64,000 nt of DNA from NCBI RefSeq assembly GCF_023715485.1, contig NZ_JAMBOF010000010.1, positions 62,001 through 126,000 of the forward strand, in the 5' to 3' direction. Made by a program: the position numbers and the translations under genes. This DNA is from Mesobacillus subterraneus (GTDB taxonomy: Bacteria; Bacillota; Bacilli; Bacillales; Cytobacillaceae). Shown one piece after another: positions 1 through 7,863 of the stretch; the stretch's first letter is position 1; every line of letters begins with the position of its first letter. A model generated the notes under the pieces. It searched no databases. It worked only from the letters and a program-made list of their open reading frames with translations, and was not told the DNA's origin.

Positions 1-3000
1 CAAGTTAAATAACTTATTATCAACTTTTAATAACTCATTTTGATTTAGGATGTAATCAAATAACTCTTCAAAGGAATTAGTATTTGTTAATTCAAAGACT
101 GTCTTTTCTATTTGTTTTTTGTGATTTTGTGAGTACTCTTCACACTCTTGCTTAATTTTGTTTACCATTTCTACATTTAGGTTTAAGTTTAATAGTTCCT
201 TTAATGCAGTATCTGGTTCAAACTCGCCCTTAGTAATAAGTTTTTTAAAAAGCACAGCTTTGGTTGATAGTTTGTTTGTTTTTTGAGCTATCTTTGGCAG
301 GCTGTTAAGCCATCTTAATAGCATTCTGTTTAATCGGACACTAGGATGATAAGAGGAATCTAACTCCGCTCTATAGGACTCAAAACATACATCAATTACG
401 TCTATTATACTTTTATACTTATTATCTAATTTTTGATGACTAAAAGTATAATTCTCTGGTTTATCTAACATTCTGTCATATAAAATGTCACCATTTACAT
501 CATTAATAAATGAACCGTCCTTATGGTAAAACATTATATATTTCCATTCATTTTTCAAGATAGCAGTCAATAATACAGGAATAATCGGTTCTCTAATACC
601 AAAATCTTGTCCTTTAAAGATTTTTATTAAAGATAAAAAATTCCCACTTTCAGATTTTATCTCTTTCATTAATTTTTGACGTAATAATGTTATTTCTTCA
701 CTTTCATTTTGAGCATTAATACTATTATTTTTAATAATAGATGCATATATTAACTTTGCAGGCCCATTAAATTTATAATCACTCTCACCACTAATAATAG
801 CGTCTATGACTTCTTTAGCGCCATTTAATTGTTGTTTTGAAATATTCCTTCTATTAAAGGACTCATTATTTATTATTGGAGTAAATCCATAATACTTAGA
901 TGCAATCAGCGATAACTGTTCACTTAGAGCTATTTTACTTTTGACACTGATGTTAGTTCCTTCGTGAATCCAGAAAGACCCTTTGTATTGTAATATTGGC
1001 GCAAGATGCTGCCTTAATTTAAGAATTTTATTTTCTCTAATCTTTAGCAACTCTTCTTCAACAATTGGATCTTCATTCAATAAATATTTATCCTCTAATA
1101 GTTTCTCAACTGACGATAATTCTAAAATTTCCTCTTTAAAATTATTGAAAGGCTTCTTCGGTAAAGCGTATATTATTCTCGAATGACCTTTGCTAAGTTT
1201 AACAATGAGACTTCTTATTTTTTCAATATCTGCATCCTTCTCAGGTATAACATACAAAATTTTAAAGTCTGATTTAGAATCTTTATTAATATGTTGTAAT
1301 TCTGATTCAGATAGATCATTTGCAAATATAGGCTTTATTGCTGCAAACCTAATCATATTTTTTTCATCATTATATCTTTTGGGATAAGCATATTTTGTAT
1401 CTAAGACCTTATTAATAATGCTTATACTATCAAGTTTATTAATACCTAAGAGATTTTTATCTTTTATTTTCACATTTAAATCAATAGAACTGCCTTCAAA
1501 TACTTCCCAATTATCATCGAATAATCTGTACCTTAGAAGCTTTTTATTCTCAAGTATTTCAATTATTTCATTGACCTTAATTAACTTCCAATTAAGTGCA
1601 AACGATATAAAATCCTTTGTTAGTTTTCTTTTACTACCTATATTTGCAATATCCCACAGTGTGAAGAGCTTTAGTATCTGTAATTCACTATGTGAAGAAG
1701 CTGAATCCTCTACTCTTTTTTTCACCCTCAAATATTTTAGGTATGATTTCCCAATTAAGGAATCACTCATAAATTCTTGAAATGCTGGTTCAAAATAATC
1801 AAATAAACTACTTACAAAATACCATGTTTTTTCTGTGTGAAAGTAATTTGCCAGTCCACCCTTTTCATTACTCTCTAAGAAAGTAAATAAAGTCCTTTCA
1901 TTTTGAGCTACAGCATTAGCTAAACGCGGAAGGGTAAATAGTGTAACTGGATGTAAAGGAAAGGAATTTTCGACAACAATTGTCTTCATCTCTCTTCCGT
2001 TTAATTCTGGAAATAAATCATATTTTATTATTTCATTTTCAAACTTATATTCTTGACTTAAATTATTCCTATAACCCGATGTAACTTGACTAGCAAGTCT
2101 AATAAACGTAGCAGGATCACTTTGAGTATGATAGATCTTAAAGCGTCCCTGGATTCTTTTAAATTCATTTTGCAAATCTTCCCCATAACTAAGGAAATAC
2201 TGATTTAAATTTCTATGAGTTATTAATAGAATATGAAAGTTTGCACTTCGATGATGGTCAGCTACTTCAGCTATCTCTTGAATGTCTTGCATGGCTTCAA
2301 CTGTTTCATATTTATCTAAACTTTGAAGAAACCTTCCAAATTCATCATATACTAAATATATTCCTAAGTTCTTTTTATCGAGTTCATCTAAGACATTTGT
2401 TAAATGCTCAGTTATGTCAAGATTATAAGAATGGCTTAACTCCGCACCTGCTGTTAGTGATGGATATATCTTTTTAAACCAATCAATTGTCTCAGCTTCA
2501 TATTCATTTATATCTTGAATAAAACTTTCTATAGTCCAATTATTTTTATTTAAATAATTCTCAAACAGAACAAAAGTGTCATGAAATTGATTTTCCCATA
2601 ATAAGATTTTATTTTTAATTTCATCAACATAAGAAGGTATGGAGAAATCATATCCATACTTACTAATTGACTTGTGTATTGAAGAAATTATTGCTTCACG
2701 AAAGTTCCCTTGATTTCCATTTATCACTACTGGTATATATGTTTTATCTAATTTCCTTACTTGATTTAATAAAAGCCCAACAGTTTCCTCTTTAATAGTT
2801 ACTTTATCAAATTTACTTATTAGTTCAATGAAGGTATCCTGTTCAATATTTTTTGATACTACATTTGCTATTAATGTGCCAACCATAGACTTTCCTGAAC
2901 CATATGAACCAATTAATATATGTGACTTGTTTCCTTTATCTAGAAACCCCTCTAACAAGCCTGTTAGACTCTCTGAATGAGTAGGAGTTGGAATATATCT

Positions 3001-3075
3001 CTCTGCTATCCATTCATTACCTAAATCGAGCTTTATATTAACACTTGATTTGAACTTATTCTTTGTAATTATCAT
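1..3075 (-). CDS. Large P-loop ATPase, probable defence-system component (C-terminus off the window)
   Basis: The frame is open without a stop from the ATG at 3075 to the left edge, 1025 codons, so the protein is longer than this and its C-terminus is missing. A Walker A motif (GSYGSGKS) lies near residue 59 and a Walker B-like strand (LGIYLVYDEFGRF) near residue 260, followed by a sensor-like LLITHR segment; this is an AAA/P-loop ATPase core near the N-terminus with a long helical C-terminal part that I do not recognise. Its ATG overlaps the stop of the upstream DUF4007 gene (ATGA), implying translational coupling. Large ATPases paired with a specificity or adaptor protein are usual in phage-defence loci, so that role is inferred from architecture and partner. 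The exact family (BREX-like, phosphorothioation-linked or other) cannot be told here. Confidence 0.75.
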   Translation of the reverse strand, partial: MIITKNKFKSSVNIKLDLGNEWIAERYIPTPTHSESLTGLLEGFLDKGNKSHILIGSYGSGKSMVGTLIANVVSKNIEQDTFIELISKFDKVTIKEETVGLLLNQVRKLDKTYIPVVINGNQGNFREAIISSIHKSISKYGYDFSIPSYVDEIKNKILLWENQFHDTFVLFENYLNKNNWTIESFIQDINEYEAETIDWFKKIYPSLTAGAELSHSYNLDITEHLTNVLDELDKKNLGIYLVYDEFGRFLQSLDKYETVEAMQDIQEIAEVADHHRSANFHILLITHRNLNQYFLSYGEDLQNEFKRIQGRFKIYHTQSDPATFIRLASQVTSGYRNNLSQEYKFENEIIKYDLFPELNGREMKTIVVENSFPLHPVTLFTLPRLANAVAQNERTLFTFLESNEKGGLANYFHTEKTWYFVSSLFDYFEPAFQEFMSDSLIGKSYLKYLRVKKRVEDSASSHSELQILKLFTLWDIANIGSKRKLTKDFISFALNWKLIKVNEIIEILENKKLLRYRLFDDNWEVFEGSSIDLNVKIKDKNLLGINKLDSISIINKVLDTKYAYPKRYNDEKNMIRFAAIKPIFANDLSESELQHINKDSKSDFKILYVIPEKDADIEKIRSLIVKLSKGHSRIIYALPKKPFNNFKEEILELSSVEKLLEDKYLLNEDPIVEEELLKIRENKILKLRQHLAPILQYKGSFWIHEGTNISVKSKIALSEQLSLIASKYYGFTPIINNESFNRRNISKQQLNGAKEVIDAIISGESDYKFNGPAKLIYASIIKNNSINAQNESEEITLLRQKLMKEIKSESGNFLSLIKIFKGQDFGIREPIIPVLLTAILKNEWKYIMFYHKDGSFINDVNGDILYDRMLDKPENYTFSHQKLDNKYKSIIDVIDVCFESYRAELDSSYHPSVRLNRMLLRWLNSLPKIAQKTNKLSTKAVLFKKLITKGEFEPDTALKELLNLNLNVEMVNKIKQECEEYSQNHKKQIEKTVFELTNTNSFEELFDYILNQNELLKVDNKLFNL

Positions 3076-3938
3076 CTTAATGCCCTTTCTTTTCTAATAT
3101 ACTCTTCTTTTAAAAATGCAATAGGATCTACAAGAGTAACTCTAACTAAGTCCAATCTATTCGTTCTGTCAAATACTAGCGGATACTTGGAAGTATTTAC
3201 AAGTTGTTCAATTGCCCTAACAATCTCACTTCTTTGTAAATTAAATACCTTCCCCCATAGATTTTTATTAGTTTCAATTTCATCAATCGAAATTTCTGAT
3301 TGTCCATATTTCAATAGTACGTACATTAATGCTGTTAAACCAATATCATCAAATTTAGGATTTTTCTTAAATATTCTTCCGTCCACTTCTTCTATTAGAT
3401 TCAATACAGTAAGAGGACTTTGAATAACTTCTTCGGGATCATCTGATTTGTTTTTTGTATAATACTGCCTAACTAAACAATCAAGGTCCCGTTCTAATGT
3501 ATCAGTTGAATTTTTCGAATTGTAATTCTTATTTATCCATGTTATAAGGTCGTTCAGTGCTTCTTCTTTACCAAAAGATTTTTTTTCATATTCATTAAAA
3601 AACCAATACCAAGTTGTTGAAGGCTCATCATTATCCACAATGTGGTAGTGAATGATACTTACAGTATCATTCAACTCTATATAAGGATCATATTCATTAA
3701 AAATTTGTCCAAAAGGTGAAATAGTATGAATTACTTTATTATCACTATTCCGTTTGTTAGTTTCACAGATATCTGTTGCTTCAATCCAATGTTTTAACGA
3801 TTTCACCATATTGGTTCCTAACCCAATTAATTCTGATGCGTTTTTCTCATAAAAAAATCTATTATTATCTAATTGCTGTATAGCTTTTCTTAACCAATAT
3901 GTTCTTAGATAAAAACTTTGATGCTGTCCAAAACCCAA
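3072..3938 (-). CDS. DUF4007 family protein
   Basis: 288 residues. The N-terminus (GFGQHQSFYLRTYWLRKA, then LIGLGTNMVKSLKHWIEA at about residues 37-54) follows the DUF4007 pattern as I remember it: a G-x-H-x-x-F-x-L-R-x-x-W-L block, then G-x-G-x-N-M-V with a following tryptophan helix. The rest looks like winged-helix/helical segments without visible catalytic residues. The start is TTG, preceded by GGGGAG seven bases upstream; no ATG fits. The gene overlaps the following large ATPase by ATGA, so the two are one operon and probably one complex. DUF4007 proteins are, from memory, often found beside DNA phosphorothioation or other anti-phage genes, which would lie beyond the left edge. Family call is from pattern only. 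Confidence 0.7.
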   Translation of the reverse strand: MGFGQHQSFYLRTYWLRKAIQQLDNNRFFYEKNASELIGLGTNMVKSLKHWIEATDICETNKRNSDNKVIHTISPFGQIFNEYDPYIELNDTVSIIHYHIVDNDEPSTTWYWFFNEYEKKSFGKEEALNDLITWINKNYNSKNSTDTLERDLDCLVRQYYTKNKSDDPEEVIQSPLTVLNLIEEVDGRIFKKNPKFDDIGLTALMYVLLKYGQSEISIDEIETNKNLWGKVFNLQRSEIVRAIEQLVNTSKYPLVFDRTNRLDLVRVTLVDPIAFLKEEYIRKERALR

Positions 3939-3957
3939 TTTTATTCTCCCCTTTATT

Positions 3958-3977
3958 TCTGGAGAGCTCTCTCCAGA
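3958..3977. promoter_or_regulatory. Perfect palindrome upstream of the DUF4007/ATPase operon, candidate operator
   Basis: Arms TCTGGAGAG and CTCTCCAGA are perfect inverted repeats separated by two bases, 20 bases before the TTG start on the minus strand. The position between promoter and ribosome site suggests a repressor site for the operon. There is no T-tract, so it is not a terminator. No regulator can be assigned, although an XRE gene is encoded just upstream. Confidence 0.45.
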
Positions 3978-4277
3978 ATAACTACTTACTCATTCTAACA
4001 TAGAAACTTAATAAATTCAGTTAACAACTTGAAATTATATCCATAAATATTCTCCTTTTATGTCTTCAAGTTTTCATAAAAACCAATAATTATGGGCAAA
4101 GGAGACATAGAGCCGTTTCTTTCGTATCATTCGATAATCGAAATATCAATTCAACTAGTGAAATTCTTTCTGCTAAAAGAGCCTTATCCCTTTAAGGATA
4201 AGGCTCTAATATGTATGGTAGTTTAATCTTCACAACAGCTTCACAGTGCGTAGAGTTTATATACATTAGAATACTGA
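3978..4277. other. Intergenic stretch between the XRE/small-protein pair and the DUF4007 operon
   Basis: About 300 AT-rich bases without a convincing ORF. It holds a possible bidirectional stem near 4178-4207 (AGAGCCTTATCC facing GGATAAGGCTCT) that could terminate the upstream small gene, followed by no other recognisable signal. Confidence 0.4.
4178..4210 (-). terminator. Rho-independent-like hairpin after the small gene at 4278
   Basis: AAGAGCCTTATCC and GGATAAGGCTCT form a 12-bp stem with a short loop. It lies about 70 bases downstream of the 4278-4523 gene on the minus strand. The T-tract is weak on both strands. Confidence 0.5.
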
Positions 4278-4523
4278 TTAATAATTATTTCCTTCACAAT
4301 ATGCCTTCAAATATATATCTTTTAATGCCTTCCTAGCCGCCCTTCTCCCACTCCGCCGATCAGTACCAATCCCAATAAAATCCTTAAACGGCGGTTCCTC
4401 CTGGCAAATCGTCACAACTACTTTATAATGATCCTGATACTTAATGATCTCCATTTCAATCTCATCATTGTACTCATTGATAAACCGGGATACCCTTCGA
4501 TCAATATAGTCAGTAGTATTCAT
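4278..4523 (-). CDS. Small conserved-looking protein, unknown function
   Basis: The reading frame can be opened at 4535, but GGAGG sits inside that extension and points to the ATG at 4523 (spacing 7), giving 81 residues. The protein is mixed charged, with a basic RRSGRRAARKALKD stretch at about residues 58-71, no membrane segment and no signal peptide. It begins 17 bases after the XRE gene ends, so the two are almost certainly co-transcribed. I do not recognise the family. The pairing with an XRE regulator resembles small accessory or toxin/antitoxin-type operons, but nothing in the sequence shows toxicity. Confidence 0.6.
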   Translation of the reverse strand: MNTTDYIDRRVSRFINEYNDEIEMEIIKYQDHYKVVVTICQEEPPFKDFIGIGTDRRSGRRAARKALKDIYLKAYCEGNNY

Positions 4524-4540
4524 AGGATCCTCCATTTGGG

Positions 4541-4858
4541 TTAGTCGTTTTTTGAATTATTTTTGTTCTGACTATATACCGCTTTAATCTCCTCTACTTC
4601 TTTTGAAGCTTCTAACAAATATTGTGCGTTTGCTTCATATTTTTCTATTTCCTTTATGAATTCAGAAGGCTTAATGTCTAATGCAATGGCTAATTTGATG
4701 ATTGTTTCTAATGTTGGGCTTTGTAAATTTCTTTCTAAATTGCTTATGTATTTTCGGTTTAATTTGCTGTAGTCTGCTAGATCTTCTTGTGATTGTAGTT
4801 TTTGCTTACGTAGTTTTCTCAATGGTTCGCCAATCAGAATGGTCAATTTCTCTTCCAA
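4541..4858 (-). CDS. XRE family helix-turn-helix regulator
   Basis: 105 residues. A classic five-helix XRE domain spans about residues 9-66 (LRKLRKQKLQSQEDLADYSK, then YISNLERNLQSPTLETIIKLAIALDI), followed by a short charged tail that may dimerise. The start is TTG with AAGGAG eight bases upstream; the nearby ATG is out of frame. It leads a two-gene unit with the 81-residue protein. The upstream 90 bases carry repeated TGGTCA half-sites, so autoregulation is plausible. Its neighbourhood next to the DUF4007/ATPase pair suggests it may control that locus; this is inference. Confidence 0.85.
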   Translation of the reverse strand: MEEKLTILIGEPLRKLRKQKLQSQEDLADYSKLNRKYISNLERNLQSPTLETIIKLAIALDIKPSEFIKEIEKYEANAQYLLEASKEVEEIKAVYSQNKNNSKND

Positions 4859-4926
4859 GGGTCATACTCCTTTTTATGACCATTAGATACCTCTGGAAAA
4901 AGATTGACCACGCACGATAATGACCA
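4837..4926 (-). promoter_or_regulatory. Repeated TGGTCA elements before the XRE gene, candidate operators
   Basis: On the minus strand AATGGTCATT, GTGGTCAAT and AATGGTCATA occur in direct repeat within about 50 bases upstream of the TTG start, and TGACCATT-type copies in the other orientation flank the start. Spacing is irregular. Autoregulation by the XRE protein is a guess from position. Confidence 0.3.
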
Positions 4927-4961
4927 TTTGTTTCCTATCCAACTTTTTAAAATCCATACAA

Positions 4962-4991
4962 AAAAAGCGCCAGTCTATGAACTGCCGCTCG
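4962..4991 (-). terminator. Rho-independent terminator
   Basis: On the minus strand AGCGGCAGT and GACTGGCGCT pair across a 5-base loop and are followed by seven T residues. It is 340 bases beyond the DUF488 gene, suggesting a longer transcript or a lost gene in between. Confidence 0.7.
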
Positions 4992-5329
4992 TACTATTTT
5001 ACTTTTTACAAATTAAAGAAATCGAATTCTCATGCCAGGTAATCCATTTAGTGTGGTGAATAAAGTGGATATTTCTTCTTACCACTCAGAAAATGAGAAA
5101 AATGCAACGAAATGATATTAACAATAAATAAATATTTTACTTATATGAATTACAAAAAGAATTACCATACAAATAAAACTGGTAGGACTTTATTTTCTTC
5201 CTTACATGTAAGAGTATTTACTATTAGAATTCAAATAAGTTTAATGGTTTTTTCTAGCTAATTTTTATCAAGCATAACTTCAATACTTTGCTTTACCTCT
5301 ATTTGTGCAGTTCAACGATTTTCCCATTT
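4992..5329. other. Intergenic stretch without a supported gene
   Basis: About 340 bases. On the minus strand the last 21 codons before a TAA (5035-5100) read like a protein C-terminus (ending GLPGMRIRFL), but an in-frame stop precedes them and there is no start, so at best this is a gene remnant. Confidence 0.3.
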
Positions 5330-5878
5330 TCAAAGTTTCGGGTACACGACGGTCCCATCTTCTTCGATGATTGGCATGGCGCCCCACTTCCCCAATTCAT
5401 GAGGGACAATCCCAGGATTCCCCTTGGAATCGGGTATGAGATGGAGCACATCCCATCCATTTGCCTGCAGCCAGTTGCTGATGAGAAGACGGTGGCATCT
5501 TGCCGGATGATGTTCTGAACACATATAGACGAGATTGCTTTCTTTAGCCTGTTCCTTGAGCTGTTCCAAAGCATACTGGAAATCTTCCGTCAGTGTATAA
5601 TCCGCATAGTTATGAAACGAGCGGTTGTTCCATCCTTCATTCAACTGCTCGCCTATCTGTCCCGACATTTTCCTTCTCCCGCCAAGACCAGGAAAATGGC
5701 GATAATGAATTCCCGCTTCCTTCAACCACTGGGCCATGTTTTCTTTTTTAAAATGTGAATTATTCCGACTTGCAGGAAATGCCCGGACATCCGCCACAAA
5801 GCTAATTTCAGCTTCTCCCAACAACGTTAAAAATTGTTCTTTTGAATGGTTGTAATGTCCAATCGTATAGACCTTCAA
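5330..5878 (-). CDS. DUF488 family protein
   Basis: 182 residues. DUF488 hallmarks are visible: N-terminal KVYTIGHYNHS, the middle G-I-x-Y-x-x-x-P-x-L-G-G-R block (HYRHFPGLGGRR), and the C-terminal CSEHHPARCHR motif with two cysteines and a histidine. The frame opens at 5884, but GGGAG lies eight bases before the TTG at 5878, and starting there gives the usual MKVYTIGH beginning, so that start was chosen. The family is small and cytosolic with no settled reaction; the Cys-x7-Cys-His cluster suggests metal or thiol chemistry. It stands alone, with a repeat element upstream. Confidence 0.88.
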   Translation of the reverse strand: MKVYTIGHYNHSKEQFLTLLGEAEISFVADVRAFPASRNNSHFKKENMAQWLKEAGIHYRHFPGLGGRRKMSGQIGEQLNEGWNNRSFHNYADYTLTEDFQYALEQLKEQAKESNLVYMCSEHHPARCHRLLISNWLQANGWDVLHLIPDSKGNPGIVPHELGKWGAMPIIEEDGTVVYPKL

Positions 5879-5894
5879 AATCATCTCTCCCTTA

Positions 5895-6045
5895 AAATAA
5901 AGAGTCTGTTAAATTAGACTGTTGATTTCCATATCTTGGCTCTCGTTTTCCGAGGGGTGACCAAGCTCAAGTGCCCTCCGCTACATTCAAAAGGAGCTAG
6001 AAAGCAACCTTTTTAACATAGCCAAAACAAAATAGACGTCGATCT
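5895..6045. repeat. Probable Bacillaceae intergenic repeat (MITE-like)
   Basis: The stretch begins AGTCTGTTAAATTAGACTGT, a palindromic-looking end, and ends with CAACCTTTTTAACA. From memory this kind of TTAGACTGTTGATTT element recurs between genes in Bacillus relatives. A short matching piece, TTAGACTGTTGATTT, occurs again at 39427-39441 just before the first 52-bp array. No ORF is inside. Confidence 0.45.
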
Positions 6046-6255
6046 TAAATTACCCACCTTTCATGAAAATGAATCAATGGAAGCGCAGGGACATACCCTT
6101 TGCTTCGATAATATAAAAGTGCCTTAGTCCATTTCGGATCAAGGCACCTGAATTTTTATTTACTTCATCCATTTCAACTACTAAAATCCATGTACATCCA
6201 TTCAAAAGCCGATTCAAATGAGATGGACTTTGGCTGCTCTTGTATCTGAAAGATT
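6046..6255. other. Intergenic stretch with possible terminator
   Basis: AGTGCCTTAGTCC and GGATCAAGGCACCT at 6117-6150 form an imperfect stem followed on the plus strand by T-rich sequence. It could end transcription of the IDEAL gene on the minus strand. Nothing else is seen. Confidence 0.35.
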
Positions 6256-6588
6256 TTACTTTACGCTCTTAACAAGCTCTCTGATGGCATTCAGTTTGGA
6301 AGACAGCTCCAAGAACCAGTCTTCATCTCCCGTAGCAAGTGCAAGATCGATTAGATGATAAATTTGTTCCTTATTTTTCACATTCGAATTAGGCAGTTTT
6401 TTAACCATATTGTTCAAGATCGGAATGGTTTTGCCTACCAATTCGTCATGATCGCTTGAAGTGACGGTTATCTTTGTTATTTCTTCGGATAGATCAAAGG
6501 ATTCAACATAACCGATGATTAGTTCCCCATCGTGTGATATTGCCTTAATCCAGTCGCCGACCTTTATGATTGCATTATTATTGGACAT
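6256..6588 (-). CDS. IDEAL domain-containing protein
   Basis: 110 residues. The C-terminal part (residues about 74-100, QIYHLIDLALATGDEDWFLELSS split over the helix) matches the IDEAL pattern L-I-D-x-A-L-x-x-x-D-x-x-W-F-x-x-L, here LIDLALATGD. The N-terminal half is a beta-rich domain beginning IIKVGDWIKA. Start at the ATG of 6588, with AGAGG eight bases upstream, rather than the GTG three codons earlier, which overlaps the ribosome site. A CTGTAA-N9-TTACAT operator lies 33 bases upstream, identical in design to those of the Rrf2 and Spx genes, so it belongs to the same regulon. IDEAL domains are protein-interaction modules in Bacillaceae; the exact role here is unknown. Confidence 0.75.
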   Translation of the reverse strand: MSNNNAIIKVGDWIKAISHDGELIIGYVESFDLSEEITKITVTSSDHDELVGKTIPILNNMVKKLPNSNVKNKEQIYHLIDLALATGDEDWFLELSSKLNAIRELVKSVK

Positions 6589-6620
6589 ACTATTCACCTC
6601 TTTATTAAATAACCTCTAAA

Positions 6621-6641
6621 CTGTAACTTTATTTATTACAT
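6621..6641 (-). promoter_or_regulatory. Rrf2-type operator before the IDEAL gene
   Basis: CTGTAA, nine bases, TTACAT. It has the same half-sites and spacing as the three other copies at 7130, 7791 and 7864. No confident -35/-10 pair could be placed around it. Confidence 0.7.
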
Positions 6642-6672
6642 TTAAATCATGAAGAAAACCGGACTCTTTTAG

Positions 6673-7086
6673 TTATTCTTCTTTATTGATTAGATCGATA
6701 ATCTCTTTTAAGGAATAGTCCTTTAAATATTCCCCTAAATGGTCTTCAGCCCCCAGGAAAATGGCAAATAGGACCCTTTGCATATTCGCCCCTACGACAC
6801 ATTGCTCATTTGATTCTGGACACTTTGGCTGCAATGCTCCTTCAGAGGTTAATTTATAGATATCCCAAAGGTTGACTTCACTGAGATCAATTGCAAAAAT
6901 AAATCCCCCACCAGTACCTTCTTTTGATTTTATGAATCCATGTTTTTTTAATAAACTCAACACTTTGCGAATTCGGACCGGGTGGACACCTGCACTCTCT
7001 GAAATTGCTTCGCTAGTAGACATTCGGTCCGGCTGCAGTGCAAGATAAGTTAAACTGTGAATGGCGAGTGTAAAGTCACTGTTCAT
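6673..7086 (-). CDS. Rrf2 family transcriptional regulator (SaiR-like)
   Basis: 137 residues. An Rrf2 winged helix covers residues 1-70 (FTLAIHSLTYLA; SAGVHPVRIRKVLSLLKKHG; the wing SKEGTGGGF), followed by a dimerisation helix. Two cysteines (KCPESNEQC, about residues 88-95) sit where Rrf2 proteins carry redox or cluster ligands. Only two are present, so a thiol switch is more likely than a 2Fe-2S cluster. ATG at 7086 is preceded by GGGAG. It is one gene upstream of the IDEAL gene and downstream of Spx, and its own promoter is overlapped by the shared operator, so it is probably autorepressed. In Bacillus anthracis an Rrf2 protein, SaiR, controls spxA2; this module looks equivalent. Confidence 0.9.
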   Translation of the reverse strand: MNSDFTLAIHSLTYLALQPDRMSTSEAISESAGVHPVRIRKVLSLLKKHGFIKSKEGTGGGFIFAIDLSEVNLWDIYKLTSEGALQPKCPESNEQCVVGANMQRVLFAIFLGAEDHLGEYLKDYSLKEIIDLINKEE

Positions 7087-7129
7087 AACCTGGCTCCCAA
7101 CATGAGGATATTTTTTATCCCTTTTTCTA

Positions 7130-7163
7130 CTGTAATACTATATGTTACAGATTGGCTTGTCAA
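7130..7163 (-). promoter_or_regulatory. Promoter of the Rrf2 gene with overlapping operator
   Basis: On the minus strand TTGACA (7163-7158), 17 bases, TAGTAT (7140-7135) is a near-consensus sigma-A promoter. The operator CTGTAA-N9-TTACAG occupies 7130-7150 and covers the -10 box, which fits repression by blocking polymerase. Confidence 0.85.
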
Positions 7164-7195
7164 ACCTTTCGTTTCCATTCAATTGCTTAACGGCA

Positions 7196-7330
7196 CTATG
7201 TCCGCCACTGTTTCTCTACTTGCTCTTCAGCCAGACGTTTGATTTGGTCCCATGACATTTCGCTTTTTATAATCACATTGGTTTGATAATTTTTACCTTT
7301 ATAATGAACGGTTAGGAATACCTCTCTCAT
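7196..7330 (-). CDS. Small 44-residue protein in the spx operon
   Basis: The frame extends further upstream, but a strong GGAGGAGGG site ends a few bases before the ATG at 7330, giving a 44-residue protein beginning MREVFLTVHYKGK. It is a compact beta-hairpin plus helix (DQIKRLAEEQVEKQW), soluble, with no signal peptide or cysteine. It follows spx by 23 bases and must be on the same transcript. Tiny genes following spxA2-type genes exist in relatives, but I recall no function. The overlap of the old upstream frame with spx supports the shorter start. Confidence 0.65.
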   Translation of the reverse strand: MREVFLTVHYKGKNYQTNVIIKSEMSWDQIKRLAEEQVEKQWRT

Positions 7331-7353
7331 CTTTTCCCTCCTCCTTTCTGTTT

Positions 7354-7755
7354 TTAAGATAAGTTCGCTTTGTTTTCCCACTCGATGACAGGATAAGTCC
7401 GAAGCCTGCGTGGCAGAAAACGGCGAATTTCTTCATCGTTATACCCAACCTGCAGCCTTTTATGATCCACGATGATTGGACGACGCAGCATTAGCGGGTT
7501 TTCAATGATCAATTCATATAATTCTTTGAGCGGGAGTGAATCGATATCCACATTTAATTGCTGATAGGTTTTAGAGTTCGTTGATATAATTTCCTCCGTA
7601 CCATCTTCTGTAAGACGAAGAATCGATTTGATCTCCTCCGCTGTAAGTGGCTCAGATATTATATTTCTTTCAACATATTCAATTTGATGCTCTTCAAGCC
7701 ACGCCCTTGCTTTTCGGCAAGAAGTACAGCTTGGTGTACTATACAAAGTAACCAT
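7354..7755 (-). CDS. spx: Spx/ArsC family global regulator (Spx paralogue)
   Basis: 133 residues, the usual Spx length. The CxxC redox switch is present ([10 protein letters not shown], Cys10 and Cys13), as are the glycine of the alpha-CTD contact region (EDG) and the [10 protein letters not shown] motif with the conserved arginine. Spx binds the RNA polymerase alpha-CTD and switches transcription on disulphide stress. Start at the ATG of 7755, with GAGGAG nine bases upstream; the longer TTG start was rejected. Two copies of the Rrf2 operator lie upstream, one covering the -10 box, and the Rrf2 gene follows, so this is likely a conditionally expressed paralogue like SpxA2 and not the housekeeping Spx, which normally sits next to mecA. 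Confidence 0.9.
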   Translation of the reverse strand: MVTLYSTPSCTSCRKARAWLEEHQIEYVERNIISEPLTAEEIKSILRLTEDGTEEIISTNSKTYQQLNVDIDSLPLKELYELIIENPLMLRRPIIVDHKRLQVGYNDEEIRRFLPRRLRTYPVIEWENKANLS

Positions 7756-7790
7756 GATCAACAACTCCTCAGAAGGTTTTTAATCCGAAA

Positions 7791-7811
7791 CTGTAATAAA
7801 AAAAATTACAT
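7791..7811 (-). promoter_or_regulatory. Second Rrf2-type operator in the spx leader
   Basis: CTGTAA-N9-TTACAT, 36 bases before the spx ATG and 73 bases from the operator at 7864 (about seven helical turns). The helical phasing would allow two dimers to sit on one face of the DNA. Confidence 0.75.
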
Positions 7812-7863
7812 TTTAGTTAAAAAATATAAAACTTGCCCTATATTATATGCTGACTACACCGTA

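Noticed and set aside
5035-5100. Minus-strand codons ending GLPGMRIRFL
   Set aside because: Looks like a gene end but is preceded by an in-frame stop and is too short to assign.
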